Below, one piece after another: positions 16,936 through 25,150 of a stretch of 64,000 nt of DNA. The notes under the pieces are model-generated. The model saw only the letters and a program-made list of their open reading frames with translations. It made no database searches and was not told where the DNA came from. Where the stretch lies: NCBI RefSeq assembly GCF_000746205.1, contig NZ_JQKV01000002.1, forward strand, positions 1-64,000. The letters run 5' to 3'. Both the position numbers and the translations under genes were made by a program. This DNA is from Halorubrum sp. BV1 (GTDB lineage Archaea > Halobacteriota > Halobacteria > Halobacteriales > Haloferacaceae). Position 1 is the stretch's first letter. Each line of letters starts with the position of its first letter.

Positions 16936-18564
16936 TTATTCTTCCGGGTCTTCGCCCCGCGCCCGCTTGTACATCGCCAGCGCCTTCTCTCGGCGTTCGG
17001 AGTGGTCGATGATCGGCTTCGGGTACTCGGGCGCGGCGTTCGCGCGCTGGGTGGGCGACAGCTCGTGCCACCCGTGGATCAGGTCGGCGTCGAGTCCCCG
17101 CAACTCGGGCACGTACTTTTTGACATACTCCGCGTCGGGATCGTAGCGCTCGCCCTGCGTCATCGGATTGAAGATGCGGAAGTACGGCTGCGCATCAGTG
17201 CCCGTAGAGGCCGCCCACTGCCAGCCGCCGTTGTCGTTTGCGGTGTCGTGGTCGGCGAGCCGCTCGCGGAAGTGGTCGTAACCGTGCCGCCAGTCCGCGA
17301 GCAGGTCCTTCGTGAGGAAGGAGGCGACGATCATCCGCACGCGGTTGTGCATGAACGCCTCCGCGCGCAGTTGGCGCATCCCGGCGTCGACGATGGGATA
17401 CCCCGTCTCGCCGCGCTTCCACGCCGCAATCTCCTCGGGGTCGTCGCGCCAGTCGATCCCCTCTTCGTACGTCTTGTAGTTTGTCGTCACCACCTCGGGA
17501 TTGTGAAAGAGCACCTGCGTATAGAACTCCCGCCACGCGAGCTGCTGCTGGTACTCTTCGACCGCGGTGACCGGACCCTCGCCGCCGTCGGCGTCTCCCC
17601 CACTCGCTGTACCGTCTCCATCACCCTCGTCCCCCGCGCCGTCTCTGACCCGCTCTTCGGCCCTGCCCATCGCCGCCTCCGTCGCCGCGTACACCTCTCG
17701 TACTCCGATCTCGCCGTACTTGAGGAACGTCGACAGCCGCGAGGTCGCCTCCCGAGCGGGATAGTCGCGCTCCGCGTCGTAGGCGAACACCGCCTCATCA
17801 AGGAAGTCGTCGAGACGGTCGCGCGCGGCCGCGGTCCCGGCAGGACCGATGTCGGCGTCGGGCGCAGAGAAACCGAGGGCCGTGAGAGACGGCAGGTCGC
17901 CGACGGCGACGTGGTCGGCCCCGACGCCTCCGTCCGTTACCGCCTCCTCCTCCTCGACCCGCTCGACGGCCGCCCGCAACGGCTCCGGATCGGTGAGAGC
18001 CGCCCCGCCCGGGGTCGACGCCGGGTCGTCGACCTCGCGGTCGGTCCACTTCTTCCAGTAGTAGGTGTACACGGAGTACGGGTCGCCGGCGTTGGTCCGG
18101 ATCGAGTCCGGCGTGTGCAACACCGCGTCGTGGTGCGCTTCGCGGTCGATATCGGCGTCGGCGAGGGACCTGCGGACCGCAGTGTCTCGCCTCCGCGCGA
18201 GTCCGGAGTAGTCGCGGTTCCAGACGACGCGCTCGGCGTCGAGGGCGTCGGCGACCGCCGGTAAGACGGCGGTCGGGTCGCCGTGAGCGACGAGGAGGTC
18301 GCTGCCGCGGTCGCGGTAGTCTGCCCGCAACGCCGCGAGTCCGTCTAGGAGCCGCCGCACGCGGACGTCGCTCGCGTGGGCGAGCACGTCGTCGTCGAAG
18401 ACGAACATCCCCGCGACCGCGTCGGTCTCGGTGACATCGCCGTCCGTGCCGGTCTCGATCACATCATCGTTCGCGTCTCCCCCGGCTCCACACCGGTCGG
18501 CCGCGGCCGCGAGTCCGACGTTGTCGGCGAGCCGCAGATCCCGTCGGTGCCAAAACAGCTCCAT
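16936..18564 (-). CDS. phr: Deoxyribodipyrimidine photolyase (photolyase/cryptochrome family)
   Basis: 542 residues. The N-terminal Rossmann-like antenna domain opens MELFWHRRDLRLADN. The C-terminal FAD domain has QQLAWREFY, GETGYPIVDAGMRQL, FMHNRVRMIVASFL, DLLADWRHG and DNGGWQWAASTGTDAQPYFR, with the conserved FAD and DNA contacts. It repairs UV cyclobutane dimers using blue light. Two acidic Gly/Asp insertions (about 26-48 and 310-335) are halophile-style surface loops. The gene stops about 40 bases from the dispersed repeat. Confidence 0.95.
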   Translation of the reverse strand: MELFWHRRDLRLADNVGLAAAADRCGAGGDANDDVIETGTDGDVTETDAVAGMFVFDDDVLAHASDVRVRRLLDGLAALRADYRDRGSDLLVAHGDPTAVLPAVADALDAERVVWNRDYSGLARRRDTAVRRSLADADIDREAHHDAVLHTPDSIRTNAGDPYSVYTYYWKKWTDREVDDPASTPGGAALTDPEPLRAAVERVEEEEAVTDGGVGADHVAVGDLPSLTALGFSAPDADIGPAGTAAARDRLDDFLDEAVFAYDAERDYPAREATSRLSTFLKYGEIGVREVYAATEAAMGRAEERVRDGAGDEGDGDGTASGGDADGGEGPVTAVEEYQQQLAWREFYTQVLFHNPEVVTTNYKTYEEGIDWRDDPEEIAAWKRGETGYPIVDAGMRQLRAEAFMHNRVRMIVASFLTKDLLADWRHGYDHFRERLADHDTANDNGGWQWAASTGTDAQPYFRIFNPMTQGERYDPDAEYVKKYVPELRGLDADLIHGWHELSPTQRANAAPEYPKPIIDHSERREKALAMYKRARGEDPEE

Positions 18565-18712
18565 GCGATCTACAGCGGCGCGTCCACCGTGAAACCACCG
18601 GGACCGCAGCGCGGAGCCGACGGGCCGGCGGCGCGGTCGCCGACGACGATCGCGACCCGACCGACAGAGAGCCGGCCGACTGCGATCCGACTGTTCGTGT
18701 CCGTCCCGGGGA

Positions 18713-19159
18713 TCAGAGTTCGACCCGGCCAGGAACGTTCACCCGATCGAGCAGGAAGTAACCGATCGAGAGAGCGAGGACGAGCACCGCGATGGCTGCC
18801 GCCGCGAGAAGCGCGTCTTGGCCGGTGCCGTAGTCCTCCAGCCGGAAGCTGATCACGCGCCGCGAGATGGCGATGATCGCCGCGCTGACGACGATCCGGA
18901 GGACGGGCTGCCCGCGGGCATACGCCACGAGCGTCCGGTGGACCTCAACGATGATGAGAAGCAGAAGGACGCTGTCGAGAAGCGCCACGACCTCCGCCGG
19001 GTCCGTGAACGTCCCCGCGACGAGCAGTCGGTAGAGCGAGACGAACAGGTCGAACACGCCGATGAGAAACAGGGTGAGCAGGAAGTACGCCGCGCCGAGT
19101 ACCAGCCACTCCATCGCTCGGGCGGCCGGGTCCGCGGCGTCGTCGAGTTCGAGTCCCAT
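18713..19159 (-). CDS. PsiE-like membrane protein
   Basis: 148 residues with four hydrophobic segments at about 17-42, 55-82, 90-108 and 116-140. The order of TFTDPAEVVALLDSVLLLLIIVEVHRTLVAY and then RIVVSAAIIAISRRVI resembles the phosphate-starvation-inducible PsiE family, whose role is not known. Start: ATG 19159; a GTG lies one codon upstream. No phosphate-regulon gene is near, so the family name should not be taken as evidence for phosphate control. Confidence 0.75.
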   Translation of the reverse strand: MGLELDDAADPAARAMEWLVLGAAYFLLTLFLIGVFDLFVSLYRLLVAGTFTDPAEVVALLDSVLLLLIIVEVHRTLVAYARGQPVLRIVVSAAIIAISRRVISFRLEDYGTGQDALLAAAAIAVLVLALSIGYFLLDRVNVPGRVEL

Positions 19160-19240
19160 CACCGGGTGCTACACGGCGGAGACTGGTGGCTCTTGGGTGT
19201 CACTACCCGCGAACTGACTGCGCCGCCGGCGACGTCGGAA

Positions 19241-21709
19241 CTACGCCGGGCCATCGGTCCCCGTCAGCGACTCCAGCAGGCGCACGGCGGGCCTCTTCGA
19301 TAGTGGTTCGTTGGCGTTTCCGCAGTGCGGTGACTGCACGCAGGCGGGACAGCCGCCCTCGCAGTCACAGCCGGCGATGAGTCGTGCGGTCCGTTCCATC
19401 AGTTCCTCGATCCGCTCGTGTCCCCGGCGCGTGAGCCCGACGCCGCCGGGATACCCGTCGTAGACGAACACCGCTGGTCCGTCAGTGTGGGTGTGGTACG
19501 GCGTCGAGATCCCGCCCACGTCGGCGCGGTCACACAGCAGGTGGAACGGAAAAAGCGAGATGAGCCCGTGTTCGGCGGCGTGGATCCCCCCGTTGAAGGC
19601 GTGTTCACCGCCCGACGCGGCGTCGCGATCCGTCGAGGAGGCGTCGCGATCCGTCGAGGAGGCGTCGCAGTCCGTCGAGGCGTCCACCTCGTTCCCGCCG
19701 CCGGCCGCCGCGGTTCGCCCGCCCATCGCACGCATTCCGGCCTCGACGTCTTCGGGAATCGGGAAGTAGAGGGCCTTCGTCCGGAGCGTCGTCTCCGGGA
19801 GGTCGAGCACCGATTCGCCGAGCGAGTCACCGGTCGCGGCGTCTTTCCGAACGAACCCCGTGATCTGCTCCGTGACGGTGACGTCCGCGAACCGGACTGG
19901 AACGTCGGGGCGGGCAGAGAGGTCTCTTTCCGTGAGATCCGCGTTCACGACGACGTCCTTCTCCGAGAGCACTCGCGTGTAGTAGTCCGCCCACGACTGC
20001 TGTAGCTCGGCGACGTCGCGGTTCAGATCGAGGTCGACCACCTCGTAGGTGCGCCCCTGCTGATGATATATCGCGCCGGGGTGTGCGTCCCGCAGGGCGT
20101 CGGCGAACCCGAGCGTCGCGATCGTCTCGCCGCTCGACTTGTCGAGAAGCGATATCTCTCGCTCCGTTGCGGTCCGCAGACTGACCGACTGCTGCGGGCT
20201 CGACGAGCCGGCGTGGACCCAGCGGAGCCCCTGTGCCGTCTCCCGTCGATCGAGCGTCCCGTCGTCGGTCAGCGCGCCGACCACGCCGGGGAACGACCCG
20301 CCGAACAGGCGTTCGTCGGCCGGCGAGAGCCAGTGTTCGTCGGCCGCACAGGCGACGTGTCTCGGGAGCAGTTGGTCGTTCTCCGGGTCGCAGATCGCGT
20401 CTTCCGGCGGGGCCTCAAAGAAGTCGGCCGGGTGGGTCATGAGGTACTGGTCGAGCTGGTCTTCGCCGCCAATCATCACAACGAGGGCGGGATCGTCACC
20501 GCGACCTGCCCGCCCCGCGCGCTGGTGTGCCGACATCCGCGTCCCGGGGTAGCCGTCCATGAGCACGGCGTCGAGCCCGCCCACGTCGACGCCGAGCTCC
20601 AGCGCGCTCGTCGACCAGACGCCACGGAGGTCGCCAGCGTGGAGGTCCGATTCGATCTCGCGGCGGCGGTCGTCCGGCAGGGCGGCCTGATACGCCCCCA
20701 CGCGATCGGCGAGGTCGCGTTCGCCTCGCTCGCGGAGGTCGCTCGCGCTGTCGGTCGCGTACTGCTCCGCCGTCTGTCGCGCCCGGGTGAACGCCAGCGT
20801 CTGTGCGCCCGCGGTCACGAGGTCACAGAAGAGGCGCTTGGTCTCGGTGTGACTCGACTTCCGCCGACCGCTCCCCCGCTCCGTCCAGTCGTCGTCGTAC
20901 TCCGGCGGGTTCCACAAGACCCAGTCGCGCGGTCCCCGCCCCGAGGCGTCCTCGTCGATGAGCGTGATCCCGTCGGGGTCACGGCCCGTCACTGTCGCGA
21001 CGTGTTCGACGGGGTTGTTGATCGTCGCCGAACAGCAGACGAACTGCGGGGCGGATCCGAACCGATCGCAGGTCCGCGCCAGTCGGCGCAGCGTCAGTGC
21101 TACCTGCGACCCGAACACACCCCGGTAGCCGTGGACCTCGTCGATCACGACGTACTCAAGCGAGCGGAAAAACCACTCCCAGAGCCGCCCCGCGTGCGGC
21201 AACAGCGCGTAGTGGAGCATGTCGGGATTCGACAGCAGCACGGTCGGCTCGCGGTCGCGCACCCCGCGCTTCTCCGCCCGCGAGAGCCGTCCGGTGTAGG
21301 AGTCGACCGACACCCGGCTGCCGAAGCCGAGCCCCCGAGCCAGTTCAGAGAGCGACTCCGCTTGGTCCGCGATAAGCGCGTTCTGCGGGCCGAGGTAGAG
21401 GGTGCGACCGCCGTGATCCATCGCGGCCTCGAAGGCGGGGACGGTGTACGCGAGCGACTTCCCGCTCGCCGTCTCGGTCGCGAGTACCACGTCGTCGCCG
21501 TCGCGGACGGCCTCGATCGCGTCGGCCTGATGGCGGTAGAGTCGGTCGATCCCGTCTTTCGCGAGCGCGTCGGCCATCCGCGGCGCGAGGTCGACGTCGC
21601 GGTAAGCGGGCTCGCGCGCTGGCAGCCTGCGGTGCTCGGCGATCTGTCCCTCGTAGAACGGGCGGTCGCGCAGCCACTCGACGGCGTCGTCCACGGTTAC
21701 GTGAGCCAC
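19241..21709 (-). CDS. DEAD/DEAH-box helicase, Hrq1/MrfA-like with C-terminal four-Cys zinc site
   Basis: 822 residues. SF2 helicase motifs are present: Walker A TETASGKS, DEVH in VIDEVHGYRG, motif III CCSATINNP and motif VI HQRAGRAGRGD. The C-terminal third is a DUF1998-type region ending in CDCEGGCPACVQSPHCGN, the four-cysteine cluster of MrfA/YprA and Hrq1-like repair helicases, which handle mitomycin-type and crosslink damage in bacteria and yeast. A repair role here is inferred from the family. A 21-base in-frame repeat gives DASSTDR-type loops in the C-terminal region. Confidence 0.9.
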   Translation of the reverse strand: MAHVTVDDAVEWLRDRPFYEGQIAEHRRLPAREPAYRDVDLAPRMADALAKDGIDRLYRHQADAIEAVRDGDDVVLATETASGKSLAYTVPAFEAAMDHGGRTLYLGPQNALIADQAESLSELARGLGFGSRVSVDSYTGRLSRAEKRGVRDREPTVLLSNPDMLHYALLPHAGRLWEWFFRSLEYVVIDEVHGYRGVFGSQVALTLRRLARTCDRFGSAPQFVCCSATINNPVEHVATVTGRDPDGITLIDEDASGRGPRDWVLWNPPEYDDDWTERGSGRRKSSHTETKRLFCDLVTAGAQTLAFTRARQTAEQYATDSASDLRERGERDLADRVGAYQAALPDDRRREIESDLHAGDLRGVWSTSALELGVDVGGLDAVLMDGYPGTRMSAHQRAGRAGRGDDPALVVMIGGEDQLDQYLMTHPADFFEAPPEDAICDPENDQLLPRHVACAADEHWLSPADERLFGGSFPGVVGALTDDGTLDRRETAQGLRWVHAGSSSPQQSVSLRTATEREISLLDKSSGETIATLGFADALRDAHPGAIYHQQGRTYEVVDLDLNRDVAELQQSWADYYTRVLSEKDVVVNADLTERDLSARPDVPVRFADVTVTEQITGFVRKDAATGDSLGESVLDLPETTLRTKALYFPIPEDVEAGMRAMGGRTAAAGGGNEVDASTDCDASSTDRDASSTDRDAASGGEHAFNGGIHAAEHGLISLFPFHLLCDRADVGGISTPYHTHTDGPAVFVYDGYPGGVGLTRRGHERIEELMERTARLIAGCDCEGGCPACVQSPHCGNANEPLSKRPAVRLLESLTGTDGPA
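19620..19682. repeat. 21-base in-frame repeat in helicase gene
   Basis: Three copies of gcgtcgcgatccgtcgagga plus one base start at 19620, 19641 and 19662 (third copy with cag for gat). On the coding strand they give repeats of Asp-Ala-Ser-Ser-Thr-Asp-Arg. Confidence 0.93.
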
Positions 21710-21766
21710 GCGGCGGTCGCGCCTAACGGTTGCGGTCAGCGAGGGGGTCGTGCCCAGCGGTTGCGG

Positions 21767-22384
21767 TCAGCGAGACGGCTCGGAAGGTCCCTGGCGCGCG
21801 AGCGGCGGCAGTCGGACCCGCGTCGCCACCGGGTCACAGAGCGAGAGTTCCATCCGCAGATCGCCGCGCCGCTCGGCGATCTGAAACCCGACGGACCGGT
21901 AGACGCTGCGGGCGATCCGGTTTCCGGCCTCGACGTGGAGTTCGAGTGCCTCGCGGTCGGCCGCCGCGGCGTTCGCGATCACATGCCGACACAGCTCCGT
22001 TCCGATCCCGCGGTCTTGGGTGGTGGGGTGGACGAAGACGGCGAGTTCGGGCACATCCGCGTCGGTCGGCGTGTACATCGCGTGGCCGAGCACTTCGCCG
22101 CCGCGCTCGGCGACGACGTTGTTCCCCTCCGCGAGCATCGACTCGATCCACTCCGCGCGACGGCGGCGGACGACCGGCGGCAGCCCCTGCGCGCGGTCCT
22201 CGCGGCCGAACCCCTCGTACATTTCGGCGAGCGGTGCGAGGTCATCGGGCACGGCCGGGCGGATCGTCCAGCGCGCGCCGCGTTTGTCCACGAACCGCGG
22301 ACAGCGCGGCGGACAGTGGACCGTCCCCTCGCACTCGCTCCCGTCCCAGCCCGCACAGACGGCATCGGTGGATTCGGCGGTCAT
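21767..22384 (-). CDS. GNAT-family N-acetyltransferase with Cys-rich N-terminus
   Basis: 205 residues. The GNAT fold runs from WTIRPAVPDDLAPLAEMY (~38) to RSVYRSVGFQIAERRGD, with the acetyl-CoA loop VHPTTQDRGIGTELCRHVI (the Q/R-x-x-G-x-G/A motif as QDRGIG). The first 30 residues hold four cysteines (CAGW, SEC, HCPPRCPRF) that could bind a metal. The acceptor is unknown. Divergent from the cyclo-ligase gene across ~175 bases that contain a piece of the dispersed repeat. Confidence 0.85.
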   Translation of the reverse strand: MTAESTDAVCAGWDGSECEGTVHCPPRCPRFVDKRGARWTIRPAVPDDLAPLAEMYEGFGREDRAQGLPPVVRRRRAEWIESMLAEGNNVVAERGGEVLGHAMYTPTDADVPELAVFVHPTTQDRGIGTELCRHVIANAAAADREALELHVEAGNRIARSVYRSVGFQIAERRGDLRMELSLCDPVATRVRLPPLARQGPSEPSR

Positions 22385-22454
22385 GGCTGTGTGTTCACGC
22401 CGCAGGGGGGTATAGGGCCGAACCGACTTTCACGTCGTGAGAATACACGCGGGC

Positions 22455-22533
22455 AGGGGTGAGATGCGGTGCGGGCGGTGCGACGGGACGCGAATCGGCA
22501 GCCGCAAGAGCGAAGCTCGACAGCGCCGCGTAT
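22455..22533 (+). repeat. Dispersed non-coding repeat, partial copy
   Basis: ggggtgagatgcggtgcggg ... ggcagccgcaagagcgaagc lines up with the middle of the 16605-16895 element (gcgtgaggtgcggtgc ... ggcagtcgcgagggcgaagc). It lies between the GNAT start and the cyclo-ligase start. Confidence 0.6.
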
Positions 22534-22559
22534 ATGTCGCTCCCGGCACACCTCCAGAC

Positions 22560-23429
22560 ATGGGCAAACAGGCCGTCCGCGAGGCCGTCTGGGACGCGTT
22601 CGACGAGGGCGATCAGGCCCGATTTCCGTTTCCGCCCCACGATCGGATTCCGAACTTCGCGGGCGCGGATGCGGCGTGCGAGCGGCTGACTGCGACGCCG
22701 GAGTGGGCGGCCGCTCGCACGTTGAAGTGCAACCCCGACGCGCCGCAACTCCCGGTTCGGCGGGCCGCGCTCCGGGCCGGAAAGACGCTCTACGTCGCAC
22801 AGCCGCGGCTGCGTGACCCGGATCCGTTCCTCCGGATCGACCCCGACGACCTCGCCGTCGCGGACGCCGCCAGCGACGGGGGCGGCGGCGAGTCGGCCGC
22901 CGAGAGCGACGACGCCGTCGACGCCCCCACCGTCGACGACGCCACGACCGTCTCCGGGATCTCGACGCACGGGACGCCGGTCGCCCCCAAGGCGGTCCCC
23001 CACGTCGACCTCGTGGTCTCGGGGTCGGTCGGGGTCACGACTGCGGGCGCACGGATCGGAAAGGGCGAGGGGTACAGCGACCTCGAGTGGGGCCTCCTCC
23101 GCGAACTGGATGCGGTCGACGACGACACGACGGTCGCGACGACGGTTCACGAGCTGTCGGTTCTCGACGGACCCGAGTCGGCGGTCGCTGCGGGTGGCGG
23201 TGCAGGAGACGGCGGTACGAGGATTGTCGACGACACGGGCCCAGACGCCGAGGCGCTCCCGGAGCCGGACGCACACGACGTACCGCTCGACTTGATCGCG
23301 ACGCCGAAGCGAACGATCCGGACGGAGACGCCGTACGCGCGACCGCTCGGGATCGACTGGGAGGCACTGGACGACGAGCGGCTCGACGCGATACCGGCGC
23401 TCGCGGCGCGTTCACCGGCGAACGATTGA
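22560..23429 (+). CDS. 5-Formyltetrahydrofolate cyclo-ligase family protein
   Basis: 289 residues. The N-terminal part (GKQAVREAVWDAF, RIPNFAGADAA) and the central nucleotide/folate site GSVGVTTAGARIGKGEGYSD match the cyclo-ligase fold. The bacterial signature GxGxGYYD appears as GKGEGYSD. The enzyme would convert 5-formyl-THF to 5,10-methenyl-THF, fitting the folate genes at 33.7-36 kb. An acidic Ala/Ser/Asp insertion at ~102-135 is typical halophile padding. The start ATG 22560 follows the dispersed-repeat fragment; in-frame codons upstream lie inside that repeat and are rejected. Confidence 0.82.
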   Translation: MGKQAVREAVWDAFDEGDQARFPFPPHDRIPNFAGADAACERLTATPEWAAARTLKCNPDAPQLPVRRAALRAGKTLYVAQPRLRDPDPFLRIDPDDLAVADAASDGGGGESAAESDDAVDAPTVDDATTVSGISTHGTPVAPKAVPHVDLVVSGSVGVTTAGARIGKGEGYSDLEWGLLRELDAVDDDTTVATTVHELSVLDGPESAVAAGGGAGDGGTRIVDDTGPDAEALPEPDAHDVPLDLIATPKRTIRTETPYARPLGIDWEALDDERLDAIPALAARSPAND

Positions 23430-23456
23430 AAACCGATTGCGGGCGTGGCGTCCGGT

Positions 23457-23660
23457 TCAGTCCGCGCACTGCGACGCCGGCGCGGACGGCTCGGGCCGGT
23501 GGTCGGCGACGTGACCGCACTCCGGACAGACGACCGTCCGCTCGTCGCCGTCGCTGACGACGAGCCACCCCTCGCTCAGGGCGCTCTCGAAGCTGCACTC
23601 CGCACAGAAGAGGACCGACTTCCGGCGGGCCGACCGGTGACCGCTAGCGACTGCATTCAT
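23457..23660 (-). CDS. Small zinc-finger protein (DUF8106-like)
   Basis: 67 residues with two CxxC pairs, Cys19/Cys22 (FCAEC) and Cys45/Cys48 (VCPECG), forming one zinc site. It resembles short haloarchaeal one-domain zinc fingers, many of which are still uncharacterised. The TATA-like cttatacg 27 bases before the ATG at 23660 supports this start and the reality of the gene. Confidence 0.78.
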   Translation of the reverse strand: MNAVASGHRSARRKSVLFCAECSFESALSEGWLVVSDGDERTVVCPECGHVADHRPEPSAPASQCAD

Positions 23661-23680
23661 GGTTAAACCAAGTATCCCGA

Positions 23681-23690
23681 CGTATAAGGG
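23681..23690 (-). promoter_or_regulatory. TATA-like box of small zinc-finger gene
   Basis: cccttatacg on the minus strand, centred about 26 bases upstream of the ATG at 23660. Beyond it, 23710-23760 is an unusually A+T-rich stretch (tatatcggtatatatag). Confidence 0.65.
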
Positions 23691-23837
23691 TCTTGTCCGA
23701 CCCGATCGATCCGTATATATCGGTATATATAGATCACATACGATTCGAACGCGAATATCGTTGATCATCTATGAAACGACACGGCGGCCTGACGGCGTGG
23801 ACGGGTCCGCCCGGTTCGGGGGCGTCCTGTGGGCGTC

Positions 23838-24932
23838 TCAGCGCGCAAGTGGCATGTTGTATGCGGTCTCCTCGTCCATCACCAGCTCCCACGTCGTCTC
23901 GCACTCACAGGAGACCTGTCCGAAGACGCTCGGGTCCTGCCGGCGGTCGAAGTCCTTGATCGCGGTCTGGACGCGGTCGTCGCACTCACCGCAGTTGTGT
24001 GCCCCGCGGTCGGAGCCGTGGCCGACGGGGTCTGAGACGACGATAGCGTCGACGTCGGCGGTCGCTTTGAGGATGTGCGCGACCGACCAGAGCCACGGCG
24101 GGCGGTAGCCCCCCTCGAAGAACAGCTCGTCGACCATCGTGTACCGCTGGACGTTGGTCGGGTTCATCGAGACGGTGTGACACCCCTCGACGGCCGCACA
24201 CCGGCGGATCGAGTCGATCATGTCCGCGGCGGCCTCGGGCTCCGCGAGGAACGGCGGCTTCAACAGGAGGTACGCCTTGACCCCCACGTCGGCGGAAAAG
24301 TCCGCGTCGGCCGCGGCCGCCTCGCCGCAGGCGTCCTCGAAATCGGCGAAGTCGAAGTACTTGTTCACGCAGTCGCGGCGCACGCGGTCGGTCGCGGTCT
24401 CCAGTCCGATCGCCACGTCGGTGGCGATGCCGCGGTCGGCGAAGTCACCGATCTTCTCCCGGCTCACGAAGTCCGGCAGCGACTCGACGACGATACGGTC
24501 GCGGTCGGCGAACGTCTCCGCGATCGCTCGCCGGGTCTCCGCCGGCACCTCCCGCTCGTCGAGGAAGGAGCCGGAGGTGTAGATCTTGATCAGATCAGCG
24601 GGATCGTCCGCCTCGGCGGCCTCGTGATCGAGACAGGTCTCGATCTGGCTCATGAGGTCCTCGTGGGCGACGCTGCCTCCCTCGACCGACTCCGCGACGT
24701 AGCCGCACATCGTGCAGCCGCCGGCGCGGGCCCACCGGCAGCCGCCGGTGTTCAAGATGATCGTCAGGGAGTTCACGACCCCGTCGGGCGTGTTGTCCTC
24801 GTCGATCCACACGCGGGTGGGATCCGTCGGGTCGTACGTCTCCGAGCGCTCGGCGCGGATGTCGCGCATCACGGCGTTGTGCGCGTCCATCCCGCGCCCC
24901 TGCTCGTACGCGTCGGGGCTCGGCTTGCTCAT
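23838..24932 (-). CDS. raSEA: Archaeosine biosynthesis radical SAM protein RaSEA
   Basis: 364 residues. The radical SAM site is in LNTGGCRWARAGGCTMCGY (about residues 64-82), a Cys-x7-Cys-x2-Cys spacing seen in this family rather than the classical x3/x2. Later blocks KIYTSGSFLDE, GLETATDRVRRDCVNKY and HTVSMNPTNVQRYTMVDELF match the archaeal family. RaSEA works with ArcS to turn preQ0-lysine at tRNA position 15 into archaeosine, which stabilises tRNA. Extra cysteines near the C-terminus (HNCGECD, SCECE) suggest a zinc site. ATG 24932 is chosen; an in-frame codon at 25034 lacks promoter support, and gctttacg lies 27 bases before 24932. Confidence 0.9.
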   Translation of the reverse strand: MSKPSPDAYEQGRGMDAHNAVMRDIRAERSETYDPTDPTRVWIDEDNTPDGVVNSLTIILNTGGCRWARAGGCTMCGYVAESVEGGSVAHEDLMSQIETCLDHEAAEADDPADLIKIYTSGSFLDEREVPAETRRAIAETFADRDRIVVESLPDFVSREKIGDFADRGIATDVAIGLETATDRVRRDCVNKYFDFADFEDACGEAAAADADFSADVGVKAYLLLKPPFLAEPEAAADMIDSIRRCAAVEGCHTVSMNPTNVQRYTMVDELFFEGGYRPPWLWSVAHILKATADVDAIVVSDPVGHGSDRGAHNCGECDDRVQTAIKDFDRRQDPSVFGQVSCECETTWELVMDEETAYNMPLAR

Positions 24933-25150
24933 TATCGGGGAAAGCGGCCGAGCGCGTAAAGCCGTGTCGTCATCGAGGTTCGACAGCCGCTGCCAGGTCT
25001 CGACCAGTCGTCCCAAGCGCAGGCAGACATACATAAGTGGTATTTACTCGCAGGATCCGCTACGAAAACGGTAGTTTCTCCGATAGTATATTATGATTGT
25101 TTATATTACCCAACTCTTTTGTTGGTTGTCGGCATTTGTCACGGCAGACG

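Noticed and set aside
20063..22462. Long plus-strand open frame opposite the helicase and GNAT genes
   Set aside because: Spans two real genes and their gap with no conserved motif.
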